Positions 49,000 through 57,865 of a stretch of 64,000 nucleotides of DNA are shown piece by piece; positions within the stretch are counted from its first letter, which is position 1, and each line of letters opens with the position of its first letter. Origin of the DNA: Parasulfuritortus sp037439465 (GTDB taxonomy: Bacteria; Pseudomonadota; Gammaproteobacteria; Burkholderiales; Thiobacillaceae); assembly GCA_037439465.1 (NCBI GenBank), contig JBBIVX010000006.1, positions 44,147-108,146 of the forward strand. Direction: 5' to 3'. The translations under genes were made by a program, and so were the position numbers. The notes beneath the pieces were generated by a model. It was given only the letters and a program-made list of their open reading frames with translations. It ran no database searches and was not told the DNA's origin.

Positions 49000-49676
49000 T
49001 TTTGCACGTCCCGCTGCAGTACGTTGGAGAACTCCTCCATGAACACATCGAAGCGATTGGCGAGGCGATCAAGATCATGGGTGAAGCGGTTGTAGGCGAT
49101 CACGGCCGGAATGGCGGCAAACAGACCGATGGCGGTGGCGATCAGCGCCTCGGCGATGCCCGGCGCGACATGCGCCAGCGTGGTCTGGGCAACATTGGAC
49201 AGGGCGCGGAAGGCGTTCATGATCCCCCATACCGTGCCGAACAGGCCGATATAAGGCGATACCGAGCCCACCGTTGCCAGAAAGGGCAGATGTGATTCGA
49301 GCGCGTCCATTTCCCGCTGATAGGCGGCGCGCATGGCCCGGCGCACGCTCTCCACGGTACTGGCCGGGGACGCGCCGGGCTGCCGCTTGAGCTTGGAAAG
49401 CTCGCGATAGCCGGAACGGAAGACCTCCTCCAGGCTGCCGGCCTGGGCATCCTTACCGACCCGCTTGATGATTTCGTTGAAACCGCCGGTCCAGAACTCG
49501 CGCTCGAAGGCATCGGCCAAAAGGCGCTGACGGCGCAACACCAAGAGCTTGACGAAGATGATCCACCAGGAGGCGAGCGAGGCCACCAGGAGCAGCAGCA
49601 GCACACCCTTAACCACCCAGCTGGCATGGCTGACGAGTTCGATCATGGAGAGGTCTTGGCTCAGGCTGATGTCCAT
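48996..49676 (-). CDS. tolQ: Tol-Pal protein TolQ
   Basis: A 226-residue MotA/TolQ/ExbB-type proton channel subunit with three membrane helices (residues about 18-40, 130-155 and 165-190). Signatures are FLATVGSVSPYIGLFGTVWGIMNAF and APGIAEALIATAIGLFAAIPAVIAYN. Its ATG overlaps the ybgC stop by one base (TAATG). Confidence 0.97.
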   Translation of the reverse strand: MDISLSQDLSMIELVSHASWVVKGVLLLLLVASLASWWIIFVKLLVLRRQRLLADAFEREFWTGGFNEIIKRVGKDAQAGSLEEVFRSGYRELSKLKRQPGASPASTVESVRRAMRAAYQREMDALESHLPFLATVGSVSPYIGLFGTVWGIMNAFRALSNVAQTTLAHVAPGIAEALIATAIGLFAAIPAVIAYNRFTHDLDRLANRFDVFMEEFSNVLQRDVQK

Positions 49677-50072
49677 TATTTGGCGAGTCTTTCCAGAATG
49701 TGAGTGGGAATTTTAGCCGGGCGGAATGACGCCGTGGTGACACAGGCGGCCTTCACCCGCGCCGTCAGCAGGATTTCGTCGCCACGGCCGACGCGCTGTT
49801 CTATCGCCAGGCTGGCATGGCCCGTTTCCAGCAAGCGGCAGCTCACTGTCAAAACGTCGTCGAAGTGGGCCGGTTTGAGATAATCCGCCTCCACCCGCCG
49901 CACCACGAATACCACCCCATCACGCGCCGCCAGCTCTGTCTGGCCTATGCCCAGGGCGCGCAACCATTCGGAGCGGGCGCGTTCGAGAAATTTGAGATAG
50001 TTGGCGTAATAGACCACTCCGCCGGCATCAGTGTCCTCCCAATAGACGCGCACCGGCCAGGTGAAATCGGGC

Positions 50073-50080
<8 letters not shown>
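49676..50080 (-). CDS. ybgC: Acyl-CoA thioesterase YbgC
   Basis: A 134-residue hotdog-fold thioesterase of the Tol-Pal cluster. It has the 4-hydroxybenzoyl-CoA thioesterase-like motif VYWEDTDAGGVVYYANYLKFLERAR, with catalytic Asp18, and a C-terminal QRVGRGDEILLTARVKAACV. I start at MSEPDFTWP. The open frame upstream runs through ruvB on the same strand, and the genes overlap by 8 bp. It is the first gene of the tol-pal operon, as in most proteobacteria. Confidence 0.93.
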
Positions 50081-51110
<1,030 letters not shown>

Positions 51111-51235
51111 GTCAGGACCCCGGGAGAGGGGCGGTGGGCGGGCAACCACAGTCAGCAAAGGAAAAGCGGGGGCATGGCGCCTCCACGACACATCAATGGC
51201 ACGCAAGTGTAGCACCGGCGGTGGCCACTTTTCGC

Positions 51236-53599
51236 CTACTTGGTCAGCGCCAGGAACAACTCCGGCAGTTTCTCGGGCAGGCGGGCGATGTTGTCGATCA
51301 CCGTGTAGTGCCGGCCGAATATCCGGCTCACATAGTCGTCGGCCTTGGGATCGAGGCTGATGCAGTAGGTGAAGAGACCGTCGCGATCGAGTTCCTTCAC
51401 CGCCTGGTGGGCATCCTCGATGAGCAGGCGTTCGTCCTGGACGTCAACGTCACTGGGCTGGCCATCGGTGAGGATAAGCATCAGCCTCTTGTCCGCTGGG
51501 CGGGGCTTCAGGTAGTGGGCGGCATGGCGCATGGCCGCCCCCATGCGCGTCGACCAGCCGGCCTGCATGGCGGCGAGCCGCGCCTTGGCGTCATCGCCCC
51601 AGGGTTCGCCATAGCCCTTGATGTGCAGGTAACGCACGTCGTGGCGGGTGTTGGAATGAAAACCAGCGATGGCGAAGGGGTCACCCAGGCGTTCAATGGC
51701 CCAGGCCAGCAGCGACACCGCTTCCTGGCTGAGCTCGAGTATGGTCTGGTCGGAGCCGGCGGCCTTCTCGTTAAGCGATTCCGACAGGTCGAGCAATAGC
51801 ATCACGGCGATGTCGCGGCCGGAGGTCTTGTGGCTCATGTTGATGCGCGGGTCAGGCGTGGCGCCGCCCCTGAAGTCGATCAGGGAGCGCAGGGCCACGT
51901 CGAGATCGAGTTCACTACCCTCCTCTTGATAGCGTATGCGCACCTTGTCCTGCGGCTTGAGCAGATCGAGCAGGCGCTTCAAGCGCTTGGCCAGGGCGGC
52001 ATGCTTCAGCAACAACTGGTCGATGGCGGCGGGGTTGCCCTTGGGGTGCAAGGTCTCGTATACGCTGACCCAGTCCGGCCGCCAGGTGAGGCTCTGGTAG
52101 TCCCACTCCGGGTAATGACGCGGCGGCAGACCTTCGGCCGGCTCGCTCTGCAACTGGCGCGGCTCGTCGAAGGCCTCTTCCTCTTCGCCTGCCTCGATGA
52201 ATCGCCACAACTGGCGGTTGTCGTCGCGGTAGTCGATCACCGTGTTGGCGAAGTGAATGCGGGCGAACTGATCGCTGGCGCGGCGGCTGAGGGTGACATA
52301 GGACAACGCCAGGGCGGCGATGTCACGGGTAGAGGATGCGCCCGCCGCCATGCATTCCTGGAAGCGCCGCACGAACTCATTCAGCAGCGGGTCGCGGTAG
52401 CCATGTCCGGGATCGAGAAATGCGCGCGAGAGCATGGCCAGGCGGTGACGCAGGCAGGAGGCGGTTTCCGGGTCGCAAGCCCCTTCCACCGGCTTGGGGT
52501 GCAACGCGAGGAAGATCCGGCGCAGGCCGGGGTATTCGCGGATCAGCAGGGTCTCGACGCGGCAGTCCTCGAAGAACTCCACCGCCATGCGCTGAAAGGG
52601 GCTCCAGTTGTCGGCGATCTGGGCCTGACTCCAGCGGCGGTGGCCGACCATGTGCGCAAGGGTGGCGCGGTAGCGGTCGAGGCCGCTGACTCGCAGCCCC
52701 GCAGCCCCCTCTGCCCCGGCCTTTATGCCCTTCAAGGCGCCTTCAGCGCCGGGGGAAAAGGGGGAAACAAAGTCGTCATATACGTCCGGCACGCGCATCC
52801 CCAGCTTGTCGTGATACGGTATCGGCCGCCTGATCCCGTCAAAGGCGGTGGAATAGGGCAGCAGGTGCTCGGTTTCCCGCCACAGGCCGCGCAGGTAGAG
52901 GTCGAGCTGGCGTTCCACGTCCATGAACAGGGTGCCGTGGCGTTCGCGTTGCAGCACGGCGCGGCTGTCTGCGGACTGCAGGCTGAAATAGTCCGTCTGC
53001 CGCTGTGGGTGGCTGGAGTAATTGCGGATGCCATAATCCACCCAGTTCTTCAACCCGGCCAGGCTGAGCTGGGCGAGCAGGAAGGGCGCCTGGGCGAAAA
53101 GATCGGGCAGGCCGGGACTGGGAAAGGTGGTGTGGTGGCCGTGAATGGAGCCGGTGGTGCGCGTCATCAGATCGTCGGCGATCTCCAGATAATGGCGCAT
53201 CTGGGCGCGCGTAGTCAGGGTACGCGCGACCGCCGCCAGGGTTTGCAGAAAGGGCGTAATGGCGCGGCTGTTGGGTGAGTCATGCATCTTCATGACCAAG
53301 CCCATGACCTCCGCCAGCACCGCCTCTGCGCCCAGGGCCCGGACCACCGAGGGCCATTCCTCCAGGAAGGTCAGCATGGGCTCGACACCGCGCCCCAGCT
53401 TGCCGATGACGCGTGCCGCATCGAGATAATGGCAGATGTCCTCGCGGCCGAGAACGGCCAGAGCCTCCGCCATGACCTCCTCGAACACCGCCTCGACCTC
53501 CTTGAAGCGGGTATCAAGCCGGGCCCGGTAGTCCTGCATCAAGGGGGGGTGATATTCGCCCGCGCGCACGCTGTCAGGCAAAGGTGGCGTCGATGGCAT
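51236..53599 (-). CDS. cbbO: RuBisCO activation protein CbbO (von Willebrand A domain)
   Basis: A protein of about 787 residues that pairs with CbbQ to remodel and activate RuBisCO. A large helical N-terminal part (DYRARLDTRFKEVEAVFEEVMAEAL onward) is followed by a C-terminal von Willebrand A domain with MIDAS residues DLSESLN (Asp604, Ser606, Ser608) and LILTDGQPSDVDV. The start is uncertain. The ATG at 53599 overlaps cbbQ by 26 bp; a GTG at 53569 or ATG at 53539 would shorten it by 10 or 20 residues. None has a good ribosome site, which suggests coupling to cbbQ translation. Confidence 0.92.
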   Translation of the reverse strand: MPSTPPLPDSVRAGEYHPPLMQDYRARLDTRFKEVEAVFEEVMAEALAVLGREDICHYLDAARVIGKLGRGVEPMLTFLEEWPSVVRALGAEAVLAEVMGLVMKMHDSPNSRAITPFLQTLAAVARTLTTRAQMRHYLEIADDLMTRTTGSIHGHHTTFPSPGLPDLFAQAPFLLAQLSLAGLKNWVDYGIRNYSSHPQRQTDYFSLQSADSRAVLQRERHGTLFMDVERQLDLYLRGLWRETEHLLPYSTAFDGIRRPIPYHDKLGMRVPDVYDDFVSPFSPGAEGALKGIKAGAEGAAGLRVSGLDRYRATLAHMVGHRRWSQAQIADNWSPFQRMAVEFFEDCRVETLLIREYPGLRRIFLALHPKPVEGACDPETASCLRHRLAMLSRAFLDPGHGYRDPLLNEFVRRFQECMAAGASSTRDIAALALSYVTLSRRASDQFARIHFANTVIDYRDDNRQLWRFIEAGEEEEAFDEPRQLQSEPAEGLPPRHYPEWDYQSLTWRPDWVSVYETLHPKGNPAAIDQLLLKHAALAKRLKRLLDLLKPQDKVRIRYQEEGSELDLDVALRSLIDFRGGATPDPRINMSHKTSGRDIAVMLLLDLSESLNEKAAGSDQTILELSQEAVSLLAWAIERLGDPFAIAGFHSNTRHDVRYLHIKGYGEPWGDDAKARLAAMQAGWSTRMGAAMRHAAHYLKPRPADKRLMLILTDGQPSDVDVQDERLLIEDAHQAVKELDRDGLFTYCISLDPKADDYVSRIFGRHYTVIDNIARLPEKLPELFLALTK

Positions 53600-54377
53600 G
53601 GTCCAGCGTCGCGCGAATGTCGGAGTCGTCGGTGATGGGGCGCACCAGCGCCATGCGGCAGGCATCAAGCGGATCGACGCCGTCCTCGATGAGCATCGCG
53701 GCGTAGACCAGCAGCCGGGTGGAGATACCCTCGTCGAGCCCGTGGCCCTTCAGGTTGCGCGCGACCTGGCCGATCTTCACCAACCTGGCGGCCATCTCTT
53801 CGGCCAGCCCGGTTTCCCTCGCGAGAATGGTCGTTTCCAGCTCGGGGGCGGGATAGTCGAAATCGAAACCGGTGAAGCGCTGCTTGGTGGACTGTTTCAG
53901 GTCCTTCAGCAGTGACTGGTAGCCGGGGTTGTAGGAGATCACCAACTGGAAGTCAGAATGCGCCTGGAGCAGCTCGCCCTTCTTGTCGAGCGGCAGGGTG
54001 CGGCGGTGGTCGGTGAGCGGGTGGATCACCACGGTGGTGTCCTGGCGCGCCTCGACGATCTCATCCAGGTAGCAGATGGCGCCGAGGCGGGCGGCGGTGG
54101 TCAGCGGGCCATCCAGCCAGCGGGTGCCGTTGGCCTCCAGCAGGTAGCGGCCCACCAGGTCGGAGGCAGTCATGTCCTCGTTGCAGGCCACGGTGATGAG
54201 CGGCTTGCCCAGCTTCCAGGCCATGTATTCGACGAAGCGCGACTTGCCGCAGCCGGTGGGACCTTTCACCATCACCGGCAAGCGCTTGCGGTAGGCGGCT
54301 GCGTACAGCTCGACTTCCTTACCCTGGGGCTGATAGTAGGGTTCCTGCCGGACTTTGTATTGCTCGGGGTCGGTCAT
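53574..54377 (-). CDS. cbbQ: RuBisCO activase AAA+ ATPase CbbQ
   Basis: A 267-residue MoxR-type AAA+ protein. Walker A is GPTGCGKS (39-46), Walker B AICYLDEIVEAR, with NEDMTASDLVGRYLLEANG and the sensor stretch VISYNPGYQSLLKD. The C-terminal CbbQ domain ends RMALVRPITDDSDIRATLDHAIDATFA. It forms a hexamer that CbbO couples to RuBisCO. It follows cbbM across a terminator-like hairpin. Its ATG lacks a strong ribosome site. Confidence 0.95.
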   Translation of the reverse strand: MTDPEQYKVRQEPYYQPQGKEVELYAAAYRKRLPVMVKGPTGCGKSRFVEYMAWKLGKPLITVACNEDMTASDLVGRYLLEANGTRWLDGPLTTAARLGAICYLDEIVEARQDTTVVIHPLTDHRRTLPLDKKGELLQAHSDFQLVISYNPGYQSLLKDLKQSTKQRFTGFDFDYPAPELETTILARETGLAEEMAARLVKIGQVARNLKGHGLDEGISTRLLVYAAMLIEDGVDPLDACRMALVRPITDDSDIRATLDHAIDATFA

Positions 54378-54415
54378 GGATTTGTCTGATAAAAAGAGTC
54401 GGGTATTAGGGCCTT

Positions 54416-54440
54416 AAAAAGCCCCGCCGAGACGGGGCTT
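54416..54440 (-). terminator. Intrinsic terminator between cbbM and cbbQ
   Basis: On the minus strand GCCCCG pairs with CGGGGC around a six-base loop and is followed by five T. It lies 16 bp past the cbbM stop and 38 bp before cbbQ, so cbbQO expression from the cbbM promoter would be partial. Confidence 0.8.
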
Positions 54441-54455
54441 CTTTGTTGGCGGCGA

Positions 54456-55835
54456 TTACTTATGCGCACCCAGCTTCTCGCGCCAGCCGGGGTAAAGCTT
54501 GTCGGCATCGTGCGGGAAGGATTCGAAGGCGCGGGCGAATTCCTTGTGCTCCTTGGCCCACTGGATCGGGTCGGCCTTGGCCTTCCAGCAGTCGTAGGCC
54601 TGACGGAGCGAAATCGCCCCGGCGGCCGGCGAATCGATGTGGCCATAGGCGCCGCCGCCGGCAGTGTTGATGACGTTGCCGTGGCCGAGGTTCTCGAAGA
54701 AGCCGGGCAGGCGCAGCGCATTCATGCCGCCGGAGATGATCGGGGTGGTGGCCTTGACGCCGTCCCACTTCTGGAAGTAGACCGGGCCCTGGCACTCGTC
54801 GCGCTCGATCATGTAGGCGATCACCTTGTCGCCGCCCTCGCCTTCCATCTTGCCGTAGCCCATGGTGCCGACGTGGATGCCGGATGCCCCCTGCAGGCGG
54901 CTCATCTTGGCCAGCACGAAGGCGGTATAGCCGCGCTTGGCGCTGGGGCTGGTGACCATGCCGTGGCCGGCGCGGTGGTAGTGCAGGAACTGGGCCGGGT
55001 ACTGGCGACGGGCGGTGGTGATCATGCCGGGGCCGCCGACGAAACCGTCCACCAGGAAGGCCAGCTTGTTGGCGTCCGGGCCGAAGGTCTCCAGCGCGAA
55101 GTCGGCGCGGGCGCACATCTCGTAGTGGTCGTCGGCGGTGATGTTCATGGAGAACAGCTTGGCCTCGCCGGTCTCGTCCATGGCGCGTTTCATCGCGTCA
55201 TAGACGAGCGGGATGGTCTTCCTCACCGGGGCGAACACCTGGTTGCCCTGCGGCTCGTCGTTCTTGATGAAGTCGCCGCCCAGCCAGAACTGGTAGGCGG
55301 CCTGGGCGAACGGCTCGGGACGCAGGCCCAGCTTGGGCTTGATGATGGTGCCGGCGATGTAGCCGCCGTCCTTGACCGGGCGGCCGAGGATGCGCCACAG
55401 GTCCTCAATGTTGGTTGCCGGGCCGTCGAACTGGCGGATCACCTCGGGCGGCACCCAGAAATCGATCATCTTGGCGTACTGGATGTCGCCCATGCCCTGA
55501 TTGTTGCCGATGGTGAGGGTGAGAAAGGAGACCATCATCATGCGGCCGTCGGTGACGTTGCGGTCGAACAGTTCCAGCGGATAGGCGATGCGCATGTCCT
55601 CGGTGGCCTCGTCGATGTGATAAACCAGCGCATCGACACCCTTGGTGAAATCGTCGGTGGTGGACACTTCGACATTGGTGCCAGTGGACGATTCGGCGGC
55701 GAAGTGCGCCGCCGCTTCCAGATAGCCAAGGCCCGTCTTCGGCTTCATCTTGTAGGCCACCAGGATGTGGCGGCCGCCCTTGATGAGGTCTTCTTCCTTG
55801 AGGGAAAGGTCGGAATAACGTGCGGATTGATCCAT
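54456..55835 (-). CDS. cbbM: Ribulose-1,5-bisphosphate carboxylase, form II
   Basis: A 459-residue form II RuBisCO, the CO2-fixing enzyme of the Calvin cycle. Numbering matches the Rhodospirillum enzyme: catalytic Lys166 in IIKPKLGLRP, carbamylated Lys191 with Asp193 and Glu194 in GGDFIKNDE, also HYHRAGHG, the mobile-loop lysine in TMGYGKMEGEGGDK and the phosphate-binding ISGGMNAL. No small subunit is encoded, as expected for form II. AAGGAG lies seven bases before the ATG. It is divergent from cbbR across 152 bp and followed by cbbQO. Form II enzymes suit high CO2 and low O2. Confidence 0.98.
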   Translation of the reverse strand: MDQSARYSDLSLKEEDLIKGGRHILVAYKMKPKTGLGYLEAAAHFAAESSTGTNVEVSTTDDFTKGVDALVYHIDEATEDMRIAYPLELFDRNVTDGRMMMVSFLTLTIGNNQGMGDIQYAKMIDFWVPPEVIRQFDGPATNIEDLWRILGRPVKDGGYIAGTIIKPKLGLRPEPFAQAAYQFWLGGDFIKNDEPQGNQVFAPVRKTIPLVYDAMKRAMDETGEAKLFSMNITADDHYEMCARADFALETFGPDANKLAFLVDGFVGGPGMITTARRQYPAQFLHYHRAGHGMVTSPSAKRGYTAFVLAKMSRLQGASGIHVGTMGYGKMEGEGGDKVIAYMIERDECQGPVYFQKWDGVKATTPIISGGMNALRLPGFFENLGHGNVINTAGGGAYGHIDSPAAGAISLRQAYDCWKAKADPIQWAKEHKEFARAFESFPHDADKLYPGWREKLGAHK

Positions 55836-55910
55836 GTTTAGCTCCTTCGTTGATGTCGATGGTTTTCGAGGCGACCGCCCGGTCGATTACTCCCTCGCGA
55901 AACAGGGCAA

Positions 55911-55977
55911 ACTATACGCAGGTGTAATCATAAGTAATATTCATACTTTTTTATGCTATATATAAGTTTTTACTTAT
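55911..55977 (-). promoter_or_regulatory. cbbM promoter with two CbbR-type operator repeats
   Basis: On the minus strand a -10 TATAGT lies at 55916-55911, with no good -35, as in activator-dependent promoters. Two inverted repeats lie upstream: AAGTA-N7-TACTT at 55932-55948 and ATAAGT-N4-ACTTAT at 55962-55977. If transcription starts near 55904 they centre at about -36 and -66, the usual activation and recognition sites of LysR regulators. The second ends ten bases before the cbbR ATG and could mediate autorepression. Confidence 0.65.
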
Positions 55978-55987
55978 TATTAAAGCC

Positions 55988-56905
55988 ATGTTGCACCTCA
56001 CCCTGCGCCAGCTACAGGTCTTCGAATCCGCCGCCCGGCATCTGTCCTTCTCGCATGCCGCGAAGGAACTGCACCTGTCGCAGCCGGGCGTGTCGATGCA
56101 GATCAAGCAGCTTGAGGAGGCCGTCGGCCATCCCCTTTTCGAGCAGCTCGGCAAGAAGGTCTTCCTGACCGATGCCGGGCGCGAGGTGCTGCGCACCAGC
56201 CAGGCCGTCGCCCAGCAACTGGTTGACCTGGAGGACACCCTCAACGACCTGCGCGGTCTCAAGCAGGGCAACCTCACCGTGGGCGTGGTCAGCACGGTGA
56301 GCAATTTCGCCATCCGGCTGATCAGCCAGTTCAGGCAGGAACACCCGGAGGTGCGCATCGTGTTGGACGTGGTCAACCGCGAAACCCTGCTCGCCCGGCT
56401 GGCCAACAACGAAGTCGACCTCGCCCTGATGGGCCAGCCGCCCGCCGGCCAGGACTTGGAATCGACCCCGTTCATGGAAAACCCGCTGGTCGTGATCGCC
56501 CCGATGCACCACCCGCTGGCCAGAAACAAGGCCATCCCGCTGGCGCGCATCGCCCAGGAGGATTTCGTCGCCCGCGAACCCGGATCAGGCACGCGCAATG
56601 CGACCGAGTCCTTCTTTCAGTCGCACGGCCTGGCGCTGCGCGCGGCCATGGAGATGAACAAGAACGAAGCCATCAAGCAGGCCGTCGAAGCCGGGCTGGG
56701 GCTGGGCGTGGTATCACGCCATACCGTGACGCAGGAACTGGCGGCACGCCGGCTGGCCATGCTGGATGTCGAGGGCTTCCCGATCCGTCGGCAATGGCAC
56801 CTGGCACACCGGCATAACAAGCGCTTCTCGCTGGCGGCCAGCGCCTTTGCCCGGTTTGTCCTGACCCAGGCCTCGCGCATGGCCGGGTTCGGCCGCAGGA
56901 ATTGA
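55988..56905 (+). CDS. cbbR: LysR-type regulator CbbR
   Basis: A 305-residue LysR regulator. It opens with a winged HTH (LTLRQLQVFESAARHLSFSHAAKELHLSQPGVSMQIKQLEEAVG, residues 3-47), a linker helix and a periplasmic-binding-like effector domain (GNLTVGVVSTVSNFAIRLISQF, LMGQPPAGQDLE, ARNKAIPLARIAQEDFVAREPGSGTR). The sequence and divergent position next to cbbM fit CbbR, the activator of Calvin-cycle genes that senses metabolites of the cycle. A frameshifted gene begins 2 bp after its stop. Confidence 0.93.
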   Translation: MLHLTLRQLQVFESAARHLSFSHAAKELHLSQPGVSMQIKQLEEAVGHPLFEQLGKKVFLTDAGREVLRTSQAVAQQLVDLEDTLNDLRGLKQGNLTVGVVSTVSNFAIRLISQFRQEHPEVRIVLDVVNRETLLARLANNEVDLALMGQPPAGQDLESTPFMENPLVVIAPMHHPLARNKAIPLARIAQEDFVAREPGSGTRNATESFFQSHGLALRAAMEMNKNEAIKQAVEAGLGLGVVSRHTVTQELAARRLAMLDVEGFPIRRQWHLAHRHNKRFSLAASAFARFVLTQASRMAGFGRRN

Positions 56906-56907
56906 AC

Positions 56908-57319
56908 ATGGACATCACGATCTACCGCCACCCGCCGCTAGCCGAGGGGCCCGGCTTACTGCCGGTGGCCACCTGCAACCTGCCGCATACCCTGCTGGTG
57001 CGCAGCCCCGGCGTGCTGTTCGTGCCCATCCGCGGCAGGCCGTTCCTGGCCATTTTCAACGCAGAGGAAACCGCTTCGTCGACCACCATGAACACAAGGG
57101 GCTGGCGGTGATGGCCTGGCAACGTTTCTGGCCGCAGGCGCGCACAACGCTCGATCAGCCTGTGCCGTTTGAAGTGGTGTTTTACCGGGAAGAAGGCGCC
57201 CAAATCATGCGTCGCATGCAGGCGGAATTTCCCAACTCGCGCGCCGCGCCGTCCAGAAAAAACGGGCAGTGTGGCCGGCCAGAGTGCTGCAGTTCGAGCG
57301 CAAGGGCACGCCGGACTGA
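56908..57319 (+). pseudogene. Uncharacterised gene behind cbbR, broken by two single-base deletions
   Basis: Three frames in sequence read like one protein. Frame A runs from ATG 56908 (MDITIYRHPPLAEGPGLLPV) to about 57066 (LAIFNAE). Frame B runs from about 57069 (NRFVDHHEHKGLAVMAWQRF) to about 57225 (IMRRMQAEFP). Frame C runs from about 57226 (QLARRAVQKKRAVWPARVLQ) to TGA 57317-57319. Restoring one base at each junction gives an uninterrupted frame of 137 residues. The stop abuts that of the convergent gene at 57320. I do not recognise the family. The breaks may be real decay or sequencing/assembly errors; both junctions need raw reads. Confidence 0.6.
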
Positions 57320-57619
57320 CTATTCGTCCCCGCCCAGTTCGTGGTCCCAGCCCTTGGCGCGAGCCGACTCGGTGGCGCGGCTGTAGATTTTGGCATGGCG
57401 CTGGCGCCGGTCGTCGGGCAGATGACTCGGCAGGTTGGCGTACTTGTCCCACTCGACCTTCACCTTTTCCATCAAGCTCTGCATGCGGCCCGGTTCCCAG
57501 CCGGCGCAGTCTTCCGTTTCCGGAATGAAGCTGGATAACCAGCCATCCAGGACGATGCGGCCGAGCTGGGTGATGCCATGCTTGTCCTGGTGAAAACCGG
57601 CGTACTGGTTGGATGCCAT
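57320..57619 (-). CDS. Uncharacterised small protein
   Basis: A 99-residue charged, apparently cytoplasmic protein, start at MASNQYAGFHQDK. It contains LGRIVLDGWLSSFIPETEDCAGW, a basic middle MEKVKVEWDKYANLPSHLPDD and RRQRHAKIYSRATESARAKGWDHEL near the end. No family is recognised. AGAG lies about nine bases before the ATG; a TTG six codons earlier is also open. Its stop directly abuts that of the broken gene on the other strand, and a 177-bp inverted-repeat element lies 70 bp upstream. Confidence 0.65.
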   Translation of the reverse strand: MASNQYAGFHQDKHGITQLGRIVLDGWLSSFIPETEDCAGWEPGRMQSLMEKVKVEWDKYANLPSHLPDDRRQRHAKIYSRATESARAKGWDHELGGDE

Positions 57620-57688
57620 CCGGACGCTCTTTATCAAAGGGTCAGGCCAGCATACAGCAGCGGTAGCTTGTCAAGCCGTTTCATGTTG

Positions 57689-57865
57689 AACCCAGATTGT
57701 CCATTAGGACGCACGATGATGGCGCGGCGGGTTTCGAATGGATTCGCACACGGGGAGGAGCCAATAGCCGAGTCTATTGGCGGCGAGCACGGGCGCGAAG
57801 ACGCCGAAAACCGGCCGCCAGGGCGCGCGTAGGCCCGTAGGACCGCCTAATGGACAATCTGGGTT
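57689..57865. repeat. 177-bp element bounded by perfect 20-bp inverted repeats (MITE-like)
   Basis: AACCCAGATTGTCCATTAGG at 57689-57708 is repeated as its exact reverse complement at 57846-57865. The 137 bp between hold no convincing gene but contain an 8-bp perfect stem GCCAATAG/CTATTGGC (57760-57781, six-base loop). Size, terminal repeats and absence of a transposase fit a non-autonomous miniature element. No clear target duplication is seen. The right repeat supplies the last codons and the stop of terC. Confidence 0.7.

Noticed and set aside
54462..55841. 459-residue plus-strand frame across cbbM
   Set aside because: It is the exact mirror of the RuBisCO gene, caused by third-position G/C. 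It has no motif of its own.
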